Assembly (NCBI GenBank): GCA_030141605.1
Contig: JAQGDQ010000157.1
Location: forward strand, 412,766-476,765
DNA length: 64,000 nt
Direction: 5' to 3'
Source of the DNA: Tubiluchus corallicola
Taxonomy: Eukaryota > Priapulida > Priapulimorpha > Priapulimorphida > Tubiluchidae
Shown: positions 52,761 through 64,000 of the stretch, one piece after another
How positions within the stretch are numbered: position 1 is the first letter of the stretch
Layout: every line of letters starts with the position of its first letter
Made by a program: the position numbers and the translations under genes
Notes under the pieces: model-generated
The model's input: only the letters and a program-made list of their open reading frames with translations
Databases searched by the model: none
What the model was told of the DNA's origin: nothing

Positions 52761-54069
52761 TGTACGTAGTGTTAGCTTGTACCTGACACTTGTCTTTTTT
52801 ACAGTTTTTTATACACTGTTCAGATATATATTTTTAACATAATAATAATTCTCAAGTTTATGAGATATCCACGCTTTATAAGACAAAAAATAAAATCTTT
52901 AAATATATAATAAACTGATAGTGATAAGTAAATCACCAACAATAAAAGTAAACAAAACAACTATTTTAAAAGATACCTTATCGCAGAAACTCGTGTACTA
53001 AGTCAGATACTTGAAAAAAGTGGCAAAACCTTTTCTCTTAATAAATTTTCAGTAAACAGCATACCAATCCTTGACCACCGGGCAGTAGGCACTTAGCACT
53101 GACAAGCAATGGCGTTATAGGAACTCTTCCAAAGTAAAAACGAGATTCAAACGTTTATACGTAATAACAACGCACGCTCACTTTCTACGACTAGCTTCCC
53201 GAAAGAAAAAGGATCAAAATCAATAATTCTTAAAAATACCGTACAAATGTTATTAAACCTATTATAAATATTTATTCATAACTACGAATGTCAACAAACC
53301 GCATCCTTCCTTAGCATCGGAACCTCAGCAGCATTTTAATGAAAACTTAATCTCGCCATGAAACTCTTTACAACGGTGTTATCACCTGGTTGGTGCTTGC
53401 TGCCACTTTTTGTTCGTTTTAAATAGCCAAATGCCATGTGAAGTCTACTGGTTTGAAAAAAGGCAATCATTTAAACAATGAACTGCAAACGAACGAGTCA
53501 TTAGATGACAAAGTATTGTACGTGGTTGTCAATTTATTTTTAATAAATATTTTTTATTGATTCTAATAACACTAATTTTTTAGGCGTTGTAAATATTTGT
53601 TGTCTGAGGCTTTTCATTAGTTTGTAAATTGCGATAACAAGACTTAGTGTCATTAATGCGGCTGCCTATATAAGGCAAAATAGATGGTATTAATAATTAT
53701 CACACAGTCGTTGTTTGCAATAATTAATAAAAGTAATTATAGCGTTAAAGCGCCTAACGTTTCTTTGTCATTTTCCATTGCTTTTTTCACTAGAGTATTA
53801 CTGTTGCTAATCACGGCGTGTCATTAATGTCCGTTGCTATTGATGACACACGGTTGAATTCACTGAAGCCATGTTCTCTCATTTACGACTGCCATTGTTT
53901 AAATGAGGCCCTCCTTTTATGTCCAGAGAATTCCCTTTGTACAATAAGTTATCAGAGCGATTCACTTGGCTATTACAGCACGTGTTTTGTAACCAAAAAC
54001 CTGGGCTTAAATCTTGGCTGGCAAATAAATGTTCACTGCATTTTCTTGCTAATTATACTAGCCGTATCG

Positions 54070-55475
54070 TAACATGACGTATTGTGTTTATCAGGACCAA
54101 AAAAACTCATCACCCACAACATTGTGAACATGACATGCCGTGTTTATCAGGGTCAAGCAAACGCATCACCCACAACATTATGAACATGACATGTTGTGTT
54201 TATCGGGCCAAGAAGAAAACGCATCATCCACAACATTATGAACATGACATGTCGTCTTTATCAGGGCAAAGAAGAAAACGCATCACCCACACCAACATGA
54301 AGATGACATGTGGTGTTTATCAGGGCCAACTAAACGCATCACCCACAACATTATGAACATGACATGTCATGTTTATCAGGGTCAAGCAAACGCATCACCC
54401 ACAACATTATGAACATGACATGTTGTGTTTATCGGGCCAAGAAGAAAACGCATCACCCACACCAACATGAACATGACATGTCGTGTTTATCAGGGCCAAG
54501 CAAACGCATTCACCCACAACATTATGAGCATGACATGTCGTGTTTATGAGGGTCAAGCAAACGCATTACCCACAACATTATGAACATGACATGTCGTGTT
54601 TATCAGGGCCAAGAAGAAAACGCATCACCCACACCAACATGAACATGACATGTCGTGTTTATCAGGGTCAAGCAAACGCATTCACCCACAACATTATGAA
54701 CATGACATGTTGTGTTTATCGGGCCAAGAAGAAAACGCATCATCCACAACATTATGAACATGACATGTCGTCTTTATCAGGGCAAAGAAGAAAACGCATC
54801 ACCCACACCAACATGAAGATGACATGTCGTGTTTATCAGGGCCAACTAAACGCATCACCCACAACATTATGAACATGACATGTCATGTTTATCAGGGTCA
54901 AGCAAACGCATCACCCACAACATTATGAACATGACATGTTGTGTTTATCGGGCCAAGAAGAAAACGCATCACCCACACCAACATGAACATGACATGTCGT
55001 GTTTATCAGGGCCAAGCAAACGCATTCACCCACAACATTATGAGCATGACATGTCGTGTTTATGAGGGTCAAGCAAACGCATTACCCACAACATTATGAA
55101 CATGACATGTCGTGTTTATCAGGGCCAAGAAGAAAACGCATCACCCACACCAACATGAACATGACATGTCGTGTTTATCAGGGTCAAGCAAACGCATTCA
55201 CCCACAACATTATGAACATGACATGTCGTGTTTATCAGGGTCAAGCAAACGCATTACCCACAACATTATGAACATGACATGTCGTGTTTATCAGGGCCAA
55301 GAAAACGCATCATCCACACCATTTGAACATGACATGTCATGTTTATCAGGGTCAAGCAAACGCGTCACCCACAACATTATGAACATGACATGTCGTCTTT
55401 ATCAGAGCCAAGAAGAAAACGCATCACCCACAATATTAAGAAACATGACATATTGCGTTGATCAGGGCGAAGCAA
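54070..55475. repeat. Satellite of about 57-bp units (about 24 copies) with 516-bp higher-order repeat
   Basis: Each unit carries catgacatgt, a gtgtttatcagggyca-like box and aacgcatcacccacaaca. Unit spacing varies between about 54 and 59 bp. Long stretches recur essentially unchanged 516 bp apart (54364-54549 and 54880-55065 encode the same 61 codons), so about nine units make a higher-order block. Spanning open frames are a by-product. Units are tandem without unique spacers, so this is not a CRISPR array. Confidence 0.95.
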
Positions 55476-56199
55476 AAGGAAAATTCCAAATTTCCAGTAT
55501 CAGACTATTATTTTAGCCATACTGTAAAATCAGACCACGTTAACTTGTTCAGTGAAACAATTTTGTTTATTTGAAACTTAATAAAATTTGCAAGAATAAC
55601 CTGAACACTTTTACTAAAATTCTCTACCCTACATCAAAATACGCAAAATATGATGCATCTTGTAAGTTTATAAAATGTTCACTTGTCATCTATGCGAACA
55701 ACAACAACAAATTGCATAATACGCTAGTTACAGCTGAATGTATTTGTTGCCGCTAACCTATTTTAAATAATTATATTTACAATATAGGATAGTCAGCAAT
55801 AATTAAAATAACGTATGTTAATAAGGTACGACAAAATTGCTTTTTAGACCTATATCACTCGTGATATGATATTATAACTACAATGCACGCAAAGAGTTAT
55901 TATAAAAAAAACTACTGGAAGACAAAAATATGCATCTATATAGATAAGTGAAGTGTGTAATATACAACTAATGCCAAAATTTATACATGCTGTACCATGA
56001 GTATGCCCTTACTGCAAAGCCTACCACTGCATAATACAATTCTTAATCTTCCCGATGTAATTAAAAGTTGCAAATTTTTTGTTGAAGTCACAAATCAAGT
56101 TTGGTAAAGTGGCAAAGAATTAAAAAGCTGCTTCCACGTAACACTTAACATAAATCTTTCTTGTCAGTTTTTCCACTTTAGAATGATTAGTTCCAAAAT

Positions 56200-56710
56200 A
56201 GAACTTCTTTCTTCTCCAAAGTCTCATTCCACCTATTGTAGGCATTGAGGAATCAACATTTATTAGAGTATTCCACCCATTTCTATCTACATCTAACAGC
56301 ACAAGTTCTTCTACTCCTAAAGATAGGCTTGGTTGAAGTTGTTGAACATCTTTGTTTATCTTAGCTATCGAAGCTGTCTTTGGTTTGCCAGGTGGGGTTT
56401 TTTCAAGGTATTAAGGCTTCCTTTAAGGCGATTCTTACTGGTTTATCAACTCGTAATCTTAGAAGATGTCCTGGCCATTTTAATCTTCGGGTCTTGACTT
56501 TTGAACTCCAAAGAGTTTCTTTTGTTCTGGTGTATAAATCCTCATTTTGATTATGTATGGCCATCTTATCTTTAAAACTTTCCTTAGAAGACTCCTATGA
56601 AATGTGTCAATCTGCTTTTCTTTTCGTAATCGTTAAACCCCAAGTTTCGCTGTTGTAGATAAATATGCTGGTAATGTAAGCACTAAATAATCGAAGTCTT
56701 ATGCTAACTT
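56200..56710 (-). mobile_element. LINE remnant of a second type (RT C-terminal tail)
   Basis: Minus-strand translation across frames gives ITSIFIYNSETWGLT, NEDLYTRTKETLWSSKVKTR, RRLKWPGHLLRL and PGKPKTASIAKINKD, then DRNGWNTLIN. This is the conserved terminal module of another non-LTR clade (RTE/craft-like). It contains frameshifts and no intact domain. Confidence 0.82.
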
Positions 56711-57738
56711 GAATGACTTAGACAAAGAATAACAGAGAAAGCATCGTGTTTACAACATACGCAGACTGTACAATTTGAAAGTATGCAGTTATGAACTACA
56801 ATAACACTTAATCATAAAACTATATCACCTTAATGTTCAACCAACACCAAATCACCAAATGCCAGCAACGTGACAAAAACTGAAACCTGATCTTTGAACT
56901 TAAAGAATGCTTGCAAACCAATTCCGTTTATAAGTCGGCATAGTTTAAACTACGTTATGGTGCTTCAAAGTAAAATGCACCAAAAATTTGGTTAAATGTC
57001 AATTTTTTATTTTTTATTAAAACAAACGCTAAACATATTGGGGTTTTATATTTTAGCATGAAATTATCAAGAAAATATTCAGAAAATGCTACAAATTTAA
57101 TTTTATAACTCTGTACCCACTTTTCTGGCTAGCATCTAAAGCTGCAATTGTAAAAAATTCCGACAGTGGCTTGTGGAAGCAGTCACTTTGCTCCGGGTTT
57201 TTTTCTATTGCCAAGCCCAGATCTTCGTCAGGAACAGCCACTACTGGATTTAAACATAACTCCAATGTGCTCTTGTAAAGTCCACAGCGGCAAGCGTGCA
57301 CCTCAAATTCAATGTGGATTGTGTCAGCTTAGAAATAACATAGAGCGATGACCTTGGTATTGAAATGATCCTCGTGAAATAGAGATTCAGGATTTGTGAA
57401 TATCCAGAAAAACTTTATTGCCGACTTATGGACGATTTTGCTATGCAAACATACGGCCAAGCGCAAAATAACAATAGCAACAATGAGATTACGTATCAGT
57501 ATAATTTGCCAGTTACTGGCTACAATTGTATCACATCAAGTATTTTATGTGATACTTCCGTCTTCAAAGTGCATGCGATGTAAACGCGGTCACAAGTTCT
57601 TGATTACAGTTTTTACCACTTTTTTCTTACAGAGGCTAATGTTCGTTTCCAACAAAATAGCTCAAGCCTCTGGATGACACTACGGTTGTCTGTCACGAAG
57701 TCGTTTCGTGCCATTTGGGCACCACTACACACTTGGTG

Positions 57739-60700
57739 CTACTTGACGGTGTAGTAGCACCAGTAAACTGCGTTGAACAACACGAACGCCAATGGAAACA
57801 CTAATCGAGAGTATTTATCAATCACATTCACGTCCTTAATCTTTGGCATGGCATTTTTAATTTGTTTGGCTTTGCTCTTAAAGTTCTGCAGCAGTTTCTT
57901 TCGCTGATGTGGCCTCTTGCCGATATGTGGCCTTCCGGCATAGCCGTAACGGTGACCAGGGTTGGTCATCCGGAAACTGGGCTGTGGCCGAATCGGACCC
58001 GTGTCATTTGAAATATCTTTGTTATGTCGATTGCGGAGGCTAGGAATGGGAGACATACGAATAGCCTCGGTGTCTATCACTTCATTCTGAAAAAGAAAAT
58101 CGTCTACAGAATATGACAGGTTTTTGTACATTTCTAACAATCACCATTCGCAGAATTGCTTTAAATTACACAGAATTGCACAAAGGACTACATATAGCGT
58201 CCGAGCGTTACTGATTATTTATAGATGCACACTGCAGTGTTATACATTGTGAGTAATACGTGGACTTGTGTGTCTGAGTTTTAATAGTTTCCTGCATAAT
58301 CGTCGCCGTAGAGCTTGCCAGAATAGCCTATATTCGCCAAAAAATTTCCGCAGTACGTAACGCTCACACGACTACTAATGAAATCGTACTTTTTCTATTT
58401 ACATTTTTGCTCTTAAAAGAATGAACCTTATTTTAGTAAGTCGAGTAGACGAAATTAAGATGAAGGCTACATGATTTAACATTGTACGTTGTGGTCTTTC
58501 TTGTATAGGTCGCCTGAAAAAAGGACAGTGATACTCTTTAGGTACAAGAAGCTGCAGTTGGAAACACAAAAAATGGATCCAAAAAAGAATTCCTGCGACT
58601 AACTTGCCAGTGGTAGATTGTGTCAGTTGATGATTTTTTCTTGACACAATGAGATTGGAATCAACCGGAAACAACTTACTGCCAATTAAGCAAAGTCAAA
58701 CTCAAACTTAAACTGTATATCAAAACAATCTACTCTTTACAATATTGAAAAGAAACATACTATTTTTTTCAAAAATTACTTACGTGAAAGAATTATTACA
58801 CAAACACAAATTCACGTTCGCGCCACTAGTTCTTCGCTGTTACATGCATTTCGCCATTTGCTAATTAGACGGGCGCTAGTGCCTGCATTTTGAAAACGCA
58901 CTGAACAAAAGACAGATGCTGTACTTCTCAGTTCAGATGTGTTAGTTTGCGACGACGTTCGACAGCTCATGTGTGAGCACAGTAGTAAATTTGAAGTTTG
59001 AATTTTTATCCTAAAACTTGCCTAGTGTTAGTGCAAAACACTGAATATCTTACAGTAGCACTGTTACTTCAATTTTCGCTTTCGCAAACCGGGGCAACAC
59101 GCTCGTGGAATACTTTTGCTGCTGAAAATTATGTTAGTTTGTGATGTCATCAATAGTTGGGCTTGCCCGCCGTTAATTAAGTTCTTAATCTATTGTTTAA
59201 TTATCAGAAACGCTTTTGCAATGTTAATTGTGTTAAAATGGTATAGTTTTGATCGGAGTTCAAAATGGGGTAGTATATGAAAAATCATCCTGTCTTCCTT
59301 TAAAGCCTAACTGTCTGTTTCCCCAACTCTTTCTTCGGGAAGTTAATTTACTTCTGCTGTATTTCTGCTAAACGTAGTTGATACGTTAATGAGTACCTGG
59401 ATTATCACTGTGAGGTAATAAACATAAATGTGATCTGTGATTTGACTGCGTCACAATCAACATAAACGACCATTAACATGCCTGAGAGCAACTTGTCCTA
59501 ATCAGGGTAATATATTACATAATTAAGTCTAAACCTCATTAATCAATTGTACAGCAAACTAGACCTCAAGTATTGATCCACGGGAACTACTTAACCATGG
59601 GCTCTAATACTATCATGGGTTAATTACATTATTAAAAAACACACCAGCAACACATTAATTATTCAAAGCTGGTATGATAAAGTACGCTGGCTTCACGCTC
59701 GAATTCCCCCAAAAGATGGCGCTGAGAAGCCCGTTTTTTGTTGCGAACTATGATACTATGAGGTCTAGTAGAACCAAAGTTGAATCATTCAAGTGACCTA
59801 AAATTGATCAATATCATGATTGATGATTGATGGCAAAATACACCCAGGCAAGTCGAACTTCTACTTGTAGCACATTAATAAGTTAACAAAAAATGTCTCA
59901 AATGCGACACGAAGGTCCTCATTGCTCGATTTCTGTTGCTTGTAGGTATTGCAATTTTTTCAAGTACGATATGTAGGAGCAGTAGGATATGTAAGAAAGA
60001 AAGCACTTATATATATATCGTTAAGATGAGTTTTGTGGTATGTAAATAGATAAGTAAAAATTATAGTTTGAGGGTCTAGAAAATAAACATTTTTAAAGTG
60101 ATATATTATGCTTTCTGCCAACTCGCGTTTTTTTATACGTCTAGCAGTATCCACTTTTGGAATTAGCAGAAAAGAGTTAGAATATAAAAAATCATTCTAG
60201 CCTAAAGTTGTATCGTTTATTTTTGGAGCCATGGCTCGATGCGTTCGCATAATACGTAGCGTGTACACGGATGATCAATAACGCGCGCACATTCAACAAA
60301 GTGTAGTAATGTACAGAAACTAGCTGGAAAATTGGGAATAGAATTATATGTACTGCCCATTCTGTGTATTTACTGACGAAGAAATTGCTATTGCTATTGT
60401 GATAGCAGTCAGGCTGTTATCTATGTAAACAACGTAGGTGTTTCTGTGTAGGGCAGAGCAGAAGAATTTCCTTTTTACCAGGCCAGGAACAGAGCTCTAT
60501 TAACTAATATAAACTTCGATCTGTGTAAAGTCAATAGGGGGCGACCAAAATATGAAAATCAGTAACGGTGCTCCAGGTTACAACGTGGAGTTTCTCACGC
60601 ATGCGCAACAATTTGTGTAACAATGAAATCACGTGAAACAGAAGTTCACTGAGTATGAATAAAATACACCAAAGAAGACGATCAAAATTAAGTAAACTTC

Positions 60701-62626
60701 AAATGTGTGAAGTGAATCTTATTCTTTTACTATTTGATTCCAAAGGAACGTTGTATGCAAAACATTTATATAAATGACCGCTAAAATGAATTAATTTAAT
60801 ACATGCGTGATTTGTTAAAGGAAAACAGGATGATTTTTCACATACTACCCCAGTTTCAAAACCGATAAAAGGTTTCCGTTTTAACACGATTAAAACTACA
60901 AAAGCGTTTCTGTGAATTAAATAATAGATTAAAAATTCAAATTTCAAATTCACCACTGTACTCATGCATGAGCTGTCGAACGTGTGTATTTCGTCACAAA
61001 TACATAGATCGCAGAACGTCACAATTAAAACTGCAAAAGCGTTTCTGATAATTAAATAATAGATTAAAAATTCAAATTTCAAATTCACCACTGTACTCAT
61101 GCATGAGCTGTCGAACGTGTGTATTTCGTCACAAATACATAGATCGCAGAACGTCAATCAACCACCTCCCAATGACCAATGAGGTGCTTTTATTTAGCGC
61201 TTACTGTTCCTGGATTGTTGGGGCCTGGGATTGTTGAGGGCTTTACTCACATGACCAGCCACATTTTCACTGTGCAGCTAAAATTCGTTAATAGTAGTGA
61301 AGAATGGTGAAGCGTTGTGCTTGGGGCACGTGTAATGTGGATGTTTGCTATCCAGAAAGATTAGGAGTACGACTTATAAGTTTCTCCCACCCATAAAAGA
61401 CTTAGACAAAGGTCACCGTTGGGTCAGAGCATGCGGGAGGCTACATGAACAGCTCAACCCATTAAAAATTAATAAAAATCGTGCTGTCTGCTCAAAGAGA
61501 AGTTTTCTAGTGTTTTATTATTACACTGTACTATTATTTATTACTGCTGGCTACTTGTAGAATGTATCCTGCTAAATCAGGACTTAACGCACTGCAAAAA
61601 AATATTTCAGGTACTGTACAGCAAGTACAGTGCTACTGTAAGATATTCAGTGTTGTACTAAAACCAGGCAAGTTTTAGATAAAAATTCAAACTTCAAATT
61701 TACCACTGTGCTTACGCGGGGTTGTCGAATGTGTGTAGTTCGTCACAAAGTAACGCATCTGAACTGAGGGGTACAGCACCTGTTTTTTGTGCAATGCGCT
61801 TCCGAAATGCAGGTGCTAGTGTCTGTCTAACTAGCAAATGGCGAAATGCACATAACAGGGAAGAACTAGTGACGCGAACATGAAACTGTGATTGCGTGAT
61901 AATAATTCTTTCACGTAATTCACTTTTGAAGAAGTAAGTTTCCTTTCAATATTTTAAAGAGAAGAGTGTTTTGACCTACAGTTAAAGATTGGGTCCGGTT
62001 TTACTTTAACGTTTTGCTAAAATTTACGTGTTTAAAAAGCTGTAAAACGTAATTGGTAGCTAAAAATTTGATTCTCGTTGCTTTTGAAAAAACTTCCTAA
62101 CATGAAATACTATAATTATTCAGATTCAAATTGCGTTTTAATAAATTTCAGTTTCGCTTTGTTTTCGAAGTTAAATAATTTGTAGTCGAAACAAAGAAAT
62201 TACAGTATGGAGGGACCAGTGTCCACACAAACTGAATTTAGGTTAGATATTTATTCGTTTCAAATTAAGGCTTACTAATATAACGAGCTGCTAATTAAGC
62301 TGTCTTGATTCCTACTACTTTTTGATACTTTTGGCCTTCGTCAGCGAGTTTTAAATTCAAGCAATGAAGTCATTCGCAGTTTCATTCTTAATACTGATGT
62401 CATTTTAACTTCGAATATTTTTGCCCATTGGGAATATACACTTACTAACCTGTATGTAAAATTTCGTTTTTATAAAGTTCTTATTAACTACTGTCACTTT
62501 TTTACATATTTAGTGTACTAATCCTATTTTTTGTATAAATATTTATTTTATTTGTCTTGTAGTAGTATTTTTAATTGTGATTTTATTTTTAACTAAGCTG
62601 CGTTTATACGTAAAATAAACATAAAA

Positions 62627-62657
<31 letters not shown>

Positions 62658-64000
62658 TGTGATTAGTAGAACCAGCGTTTAAACGGACAGTAATTTGTAG
62701 TTTAGTTTTTTCAGAAAGAAAAAAATGCTATTCTATTTATGCAATCGAAACAAAGTCAAAATAATCTCACTTGCACATACCATAAATTCAGTTTCAGCTG
62801 CTTTGTTTCCAAAGTGCTCTTTAAATTTTTTAGCTTTCTTCTTCGCTCTGGCACCCCAGTAAGTGTAATTGACGGCTGCATATTCGAGCAAGGCAGCAAA
62901 GACGAATACGAAACACATGACTAAATAGATATCAATGGCCTTGATATAGGATATCCTTGGTAACGAAGAACGCACGCCAGTACTAATTGTAGTCATAGTC
63001 AACACAGTGGTGATGCCTGTGAAATAATTATAAATACTGTTAATGTATTCATATATACATATAATATTATGTAAATTTAGATAAATATGCACGTATATGC
63101 GTGTGCATATGGATTTAACAACATGTGTTATACGTTGCATAGCCTAATGAAATTCGCCGTATACATGTACTTACTCATACAATTATAGTATTATAGTATT
63201 ACGCGCATAGTATTATTCGAGTAGATATATATAGTATGCAAAAGTATATATATAGAACAATTTTAAATTCTAGGATATATATATATAATCGCCAACGCGT
63301 TTCCTGTATTTTAGACATTTTTCGAGGCCCTCAAACCCTAAAATCTACAAAAGAGCAATCAGTGTACATCAAGTGTACATAGTTTTTGGAGTTCTATTGT
63401 ATTATTAAACAGTATTTTAGTTAACTGAGTCTTTTTTAAACAGATAATTCAGCATACTTCTACTCTCATTCTGAGGTAACTTTTCACTGCAAATTAATTT
63501 CACTTAATCTCTGGAGGCCCTTCAGCTAGCAGAGGCCCCTGGGCTTGGTTTCTTTGTCTATCTGGTCATGGGGGGGGGGGTGGATTTTTAGGGCTGTCGC
63601 CCCCCCCCGGATTCGGGCAAACACATTTCTAGACAATCACCAAATTTTCGGGTACCAGCCAAATGATAAACAAAATAAAATAATATTTTTCATACAAGGA
63701 AATCTCGAAATTTCTCCATGCCGTCAAATGAAGTGCCCGAAACCCAAGCATTTTCTTGATCATGGAGCGGGATGAGGTAAACATGAAACAACCCAAGTTA
63801 TTGAACTGACGCGACAGACGGCTTTGCTTTACCACTGTCACGTGCCGCTTGTAGTTAAGACGCGTTGCTGTGGTACGCTTAACTTTTGACTTACAGCAAC
63901 TGCGTGTACGCATAACGAAACTGTGAAAAGATTTATTAAACACTATTAAAGTTGGAATAAAAAGTTATCCCGTTCACTCACCCAACGCTACTCTAGCCGA
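57739..64000 (-). CDS. GABA-A receptor beta-like subunit, 3' part (TM2-TM4), cut by window edge
   Basis: A Cys-loop ligand-gated chloride channel subunit of the neuronal plasma membrane. Three exons are visible in coding order: 64000-63982 (partial, SARVALG), 63016-62781 and 58086-57739, in phase with GT-AG borders. TM2 ([20 protein letters not shown]) and TM3 ([20 protein letters not shown]) are contiguous, then [16 protein letters not shown] opens the intracellular loop. The last exon encodes a basic, Pro/Arg-rich loop and TM4 ([20 protein letters not shown]), stopping at 57741-57739. The A-R pair before TM2 and the TM2 sequence are those of an anion-selective beta-type subunit; RDL-type insect receptors differ after TMTT. 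The ligand-binding domain, Cys loop and TM1 lie beyond 64000. The intron between the last two exons is 4.7 kb. GABA as ligand is inferred from family resemblance. Confidence 0.93.
58690..59299. mobile_element. TTAA-flanked MITE, copy 3 (GABA receptor intron)
   Basis: TTAA at 58686-58689 and about 59300-59303. Ends gcaaagtcaaactc and atcctgtcttcc. About 610 bp, the same length as copy 2. Confidence 0.8.
60815..62009. mobile_element. TTAA-flanked MITE, copy 4, rearranged and split
   Basis: The left end begins TTAAaggaaaacaggatg at 60815 and runs to about 61155; the right part runs from about 61610 to a TTAA at 62006-62009. Between them are about 450 bp unlike the family. The left part contains a 135-bp tandem duplication (landmark gatcgcagaacgtca at 61007 and 61142). 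Confidence 0.65.
62310..62660 (+). repeat. Possible retroelement 3' end with AAATA/AAT repeat tail
   Basis: An AT-rich stretch ends in tandem aaat and aat units (about 62625-62659), as many LINE or SINE 3' ends do. No coding similarity was seen, so the class is open. Confidence 0.35.
63786..63945. mobile_element. 'GCCTTTTCACAGTT' TIR element, right half only
   Basis: Matches only the right part of the other copies (acggctttgctttac, gtcacgtg, aacgaaactgtgaaaag). It lies in the GABA receptor intron just after the exon at 63982. Confidence 0.65.

Noticed and set aside
54070-55475. CRISPR-like array
   Set aside because: Units are tandem and variable with no unique spacers, no cas genes, and the genome is metazoan.
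54084-55516. Series of 60-134 codon frames in the satellite
   Set aside because: By-products of tandem units; frames break wherever unit length is not a multiple of three.
57089-57351. Overlapping small frames on both strands near 57.2 kb
   Set aside because: Locally higher GC, but no domain recognised and no splice partners; possibly an old transposon piece, not supportable.
60699-61157. 152-codon minus-strand frame with an internal 45-residue repeat
   Set aside because: Translation of a TTAA-type MITE containing a 135-bp tandem duplication.

Overview
This is nuclear DNA from an invertebrate animal. The coding exons are separated by canonical GT-AG introns, the sequence is AT-rich, and non-autonomous DNA transposons, LINE and tRNA-derived SINE remnants, minisatellites and simple repeats are dense. 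The GABA-A receptor beta-type subunit at the right edge matches the form I know from molluscs and annelids ([28 protein letters not shown]), so a lophotrochozoan is the best guess. That assignment is inference.

Five protein-coding genes can be supported. (1) 6-phosphogluconate dehydrogenase, minus strand, 687-14443: eleven exons that join in phase to a complete 482-residue enzyme. (2) An ATM-family checkpoint kinase, plus strand, 18760-27891: 3,043 codons in one uninterrupted exon. (3) A DUF1647-type putative type II membrane protein, plus strand, 30479-36540: four coding exons, 362 residues. (4) LZIC, minus strand, 47333-51218: four coding exons, about 178 residues. (5) The 3' part of a GABA-A receptor beta-like subunit, minus strand, 57739 to the window edge: the TM2-TM4 region only.

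Layout: 1-14.4 kb is PGD with repeat-filled introns. 14.4-18.8 kb is the divergent PGD/ATM intergenic region, with a LINE remnant and a repeat that also occurs inverted in a PGD intron. 18.8-28.4 kb is ATM and its 3' UTR. 28.4-36.5 kb holds a SINE and the DUF1647 gene. 36.5-47.3 kb is gene-poor transposon territory. 47.3-51.2 kb is LZIC. 51.2-57.7 kb holds LINE and SINE debris and a 1.4-kb satellite with higher-order structure. 57.7-64 kb is the GABA receptor 3' end with a 4.7-kb transposon-laden intron.

The genes are not an operon and share no pathway. The main points of interest are the intronless full-length ATM gene beside an eleven-exon neighbour, the PGD-LZIC linkage that also exists on human 1p36.22, several non-autonomous transposon families with readable target-site duplications, and the higher-order satellite. 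I found no evidence for a new multi-gene system.
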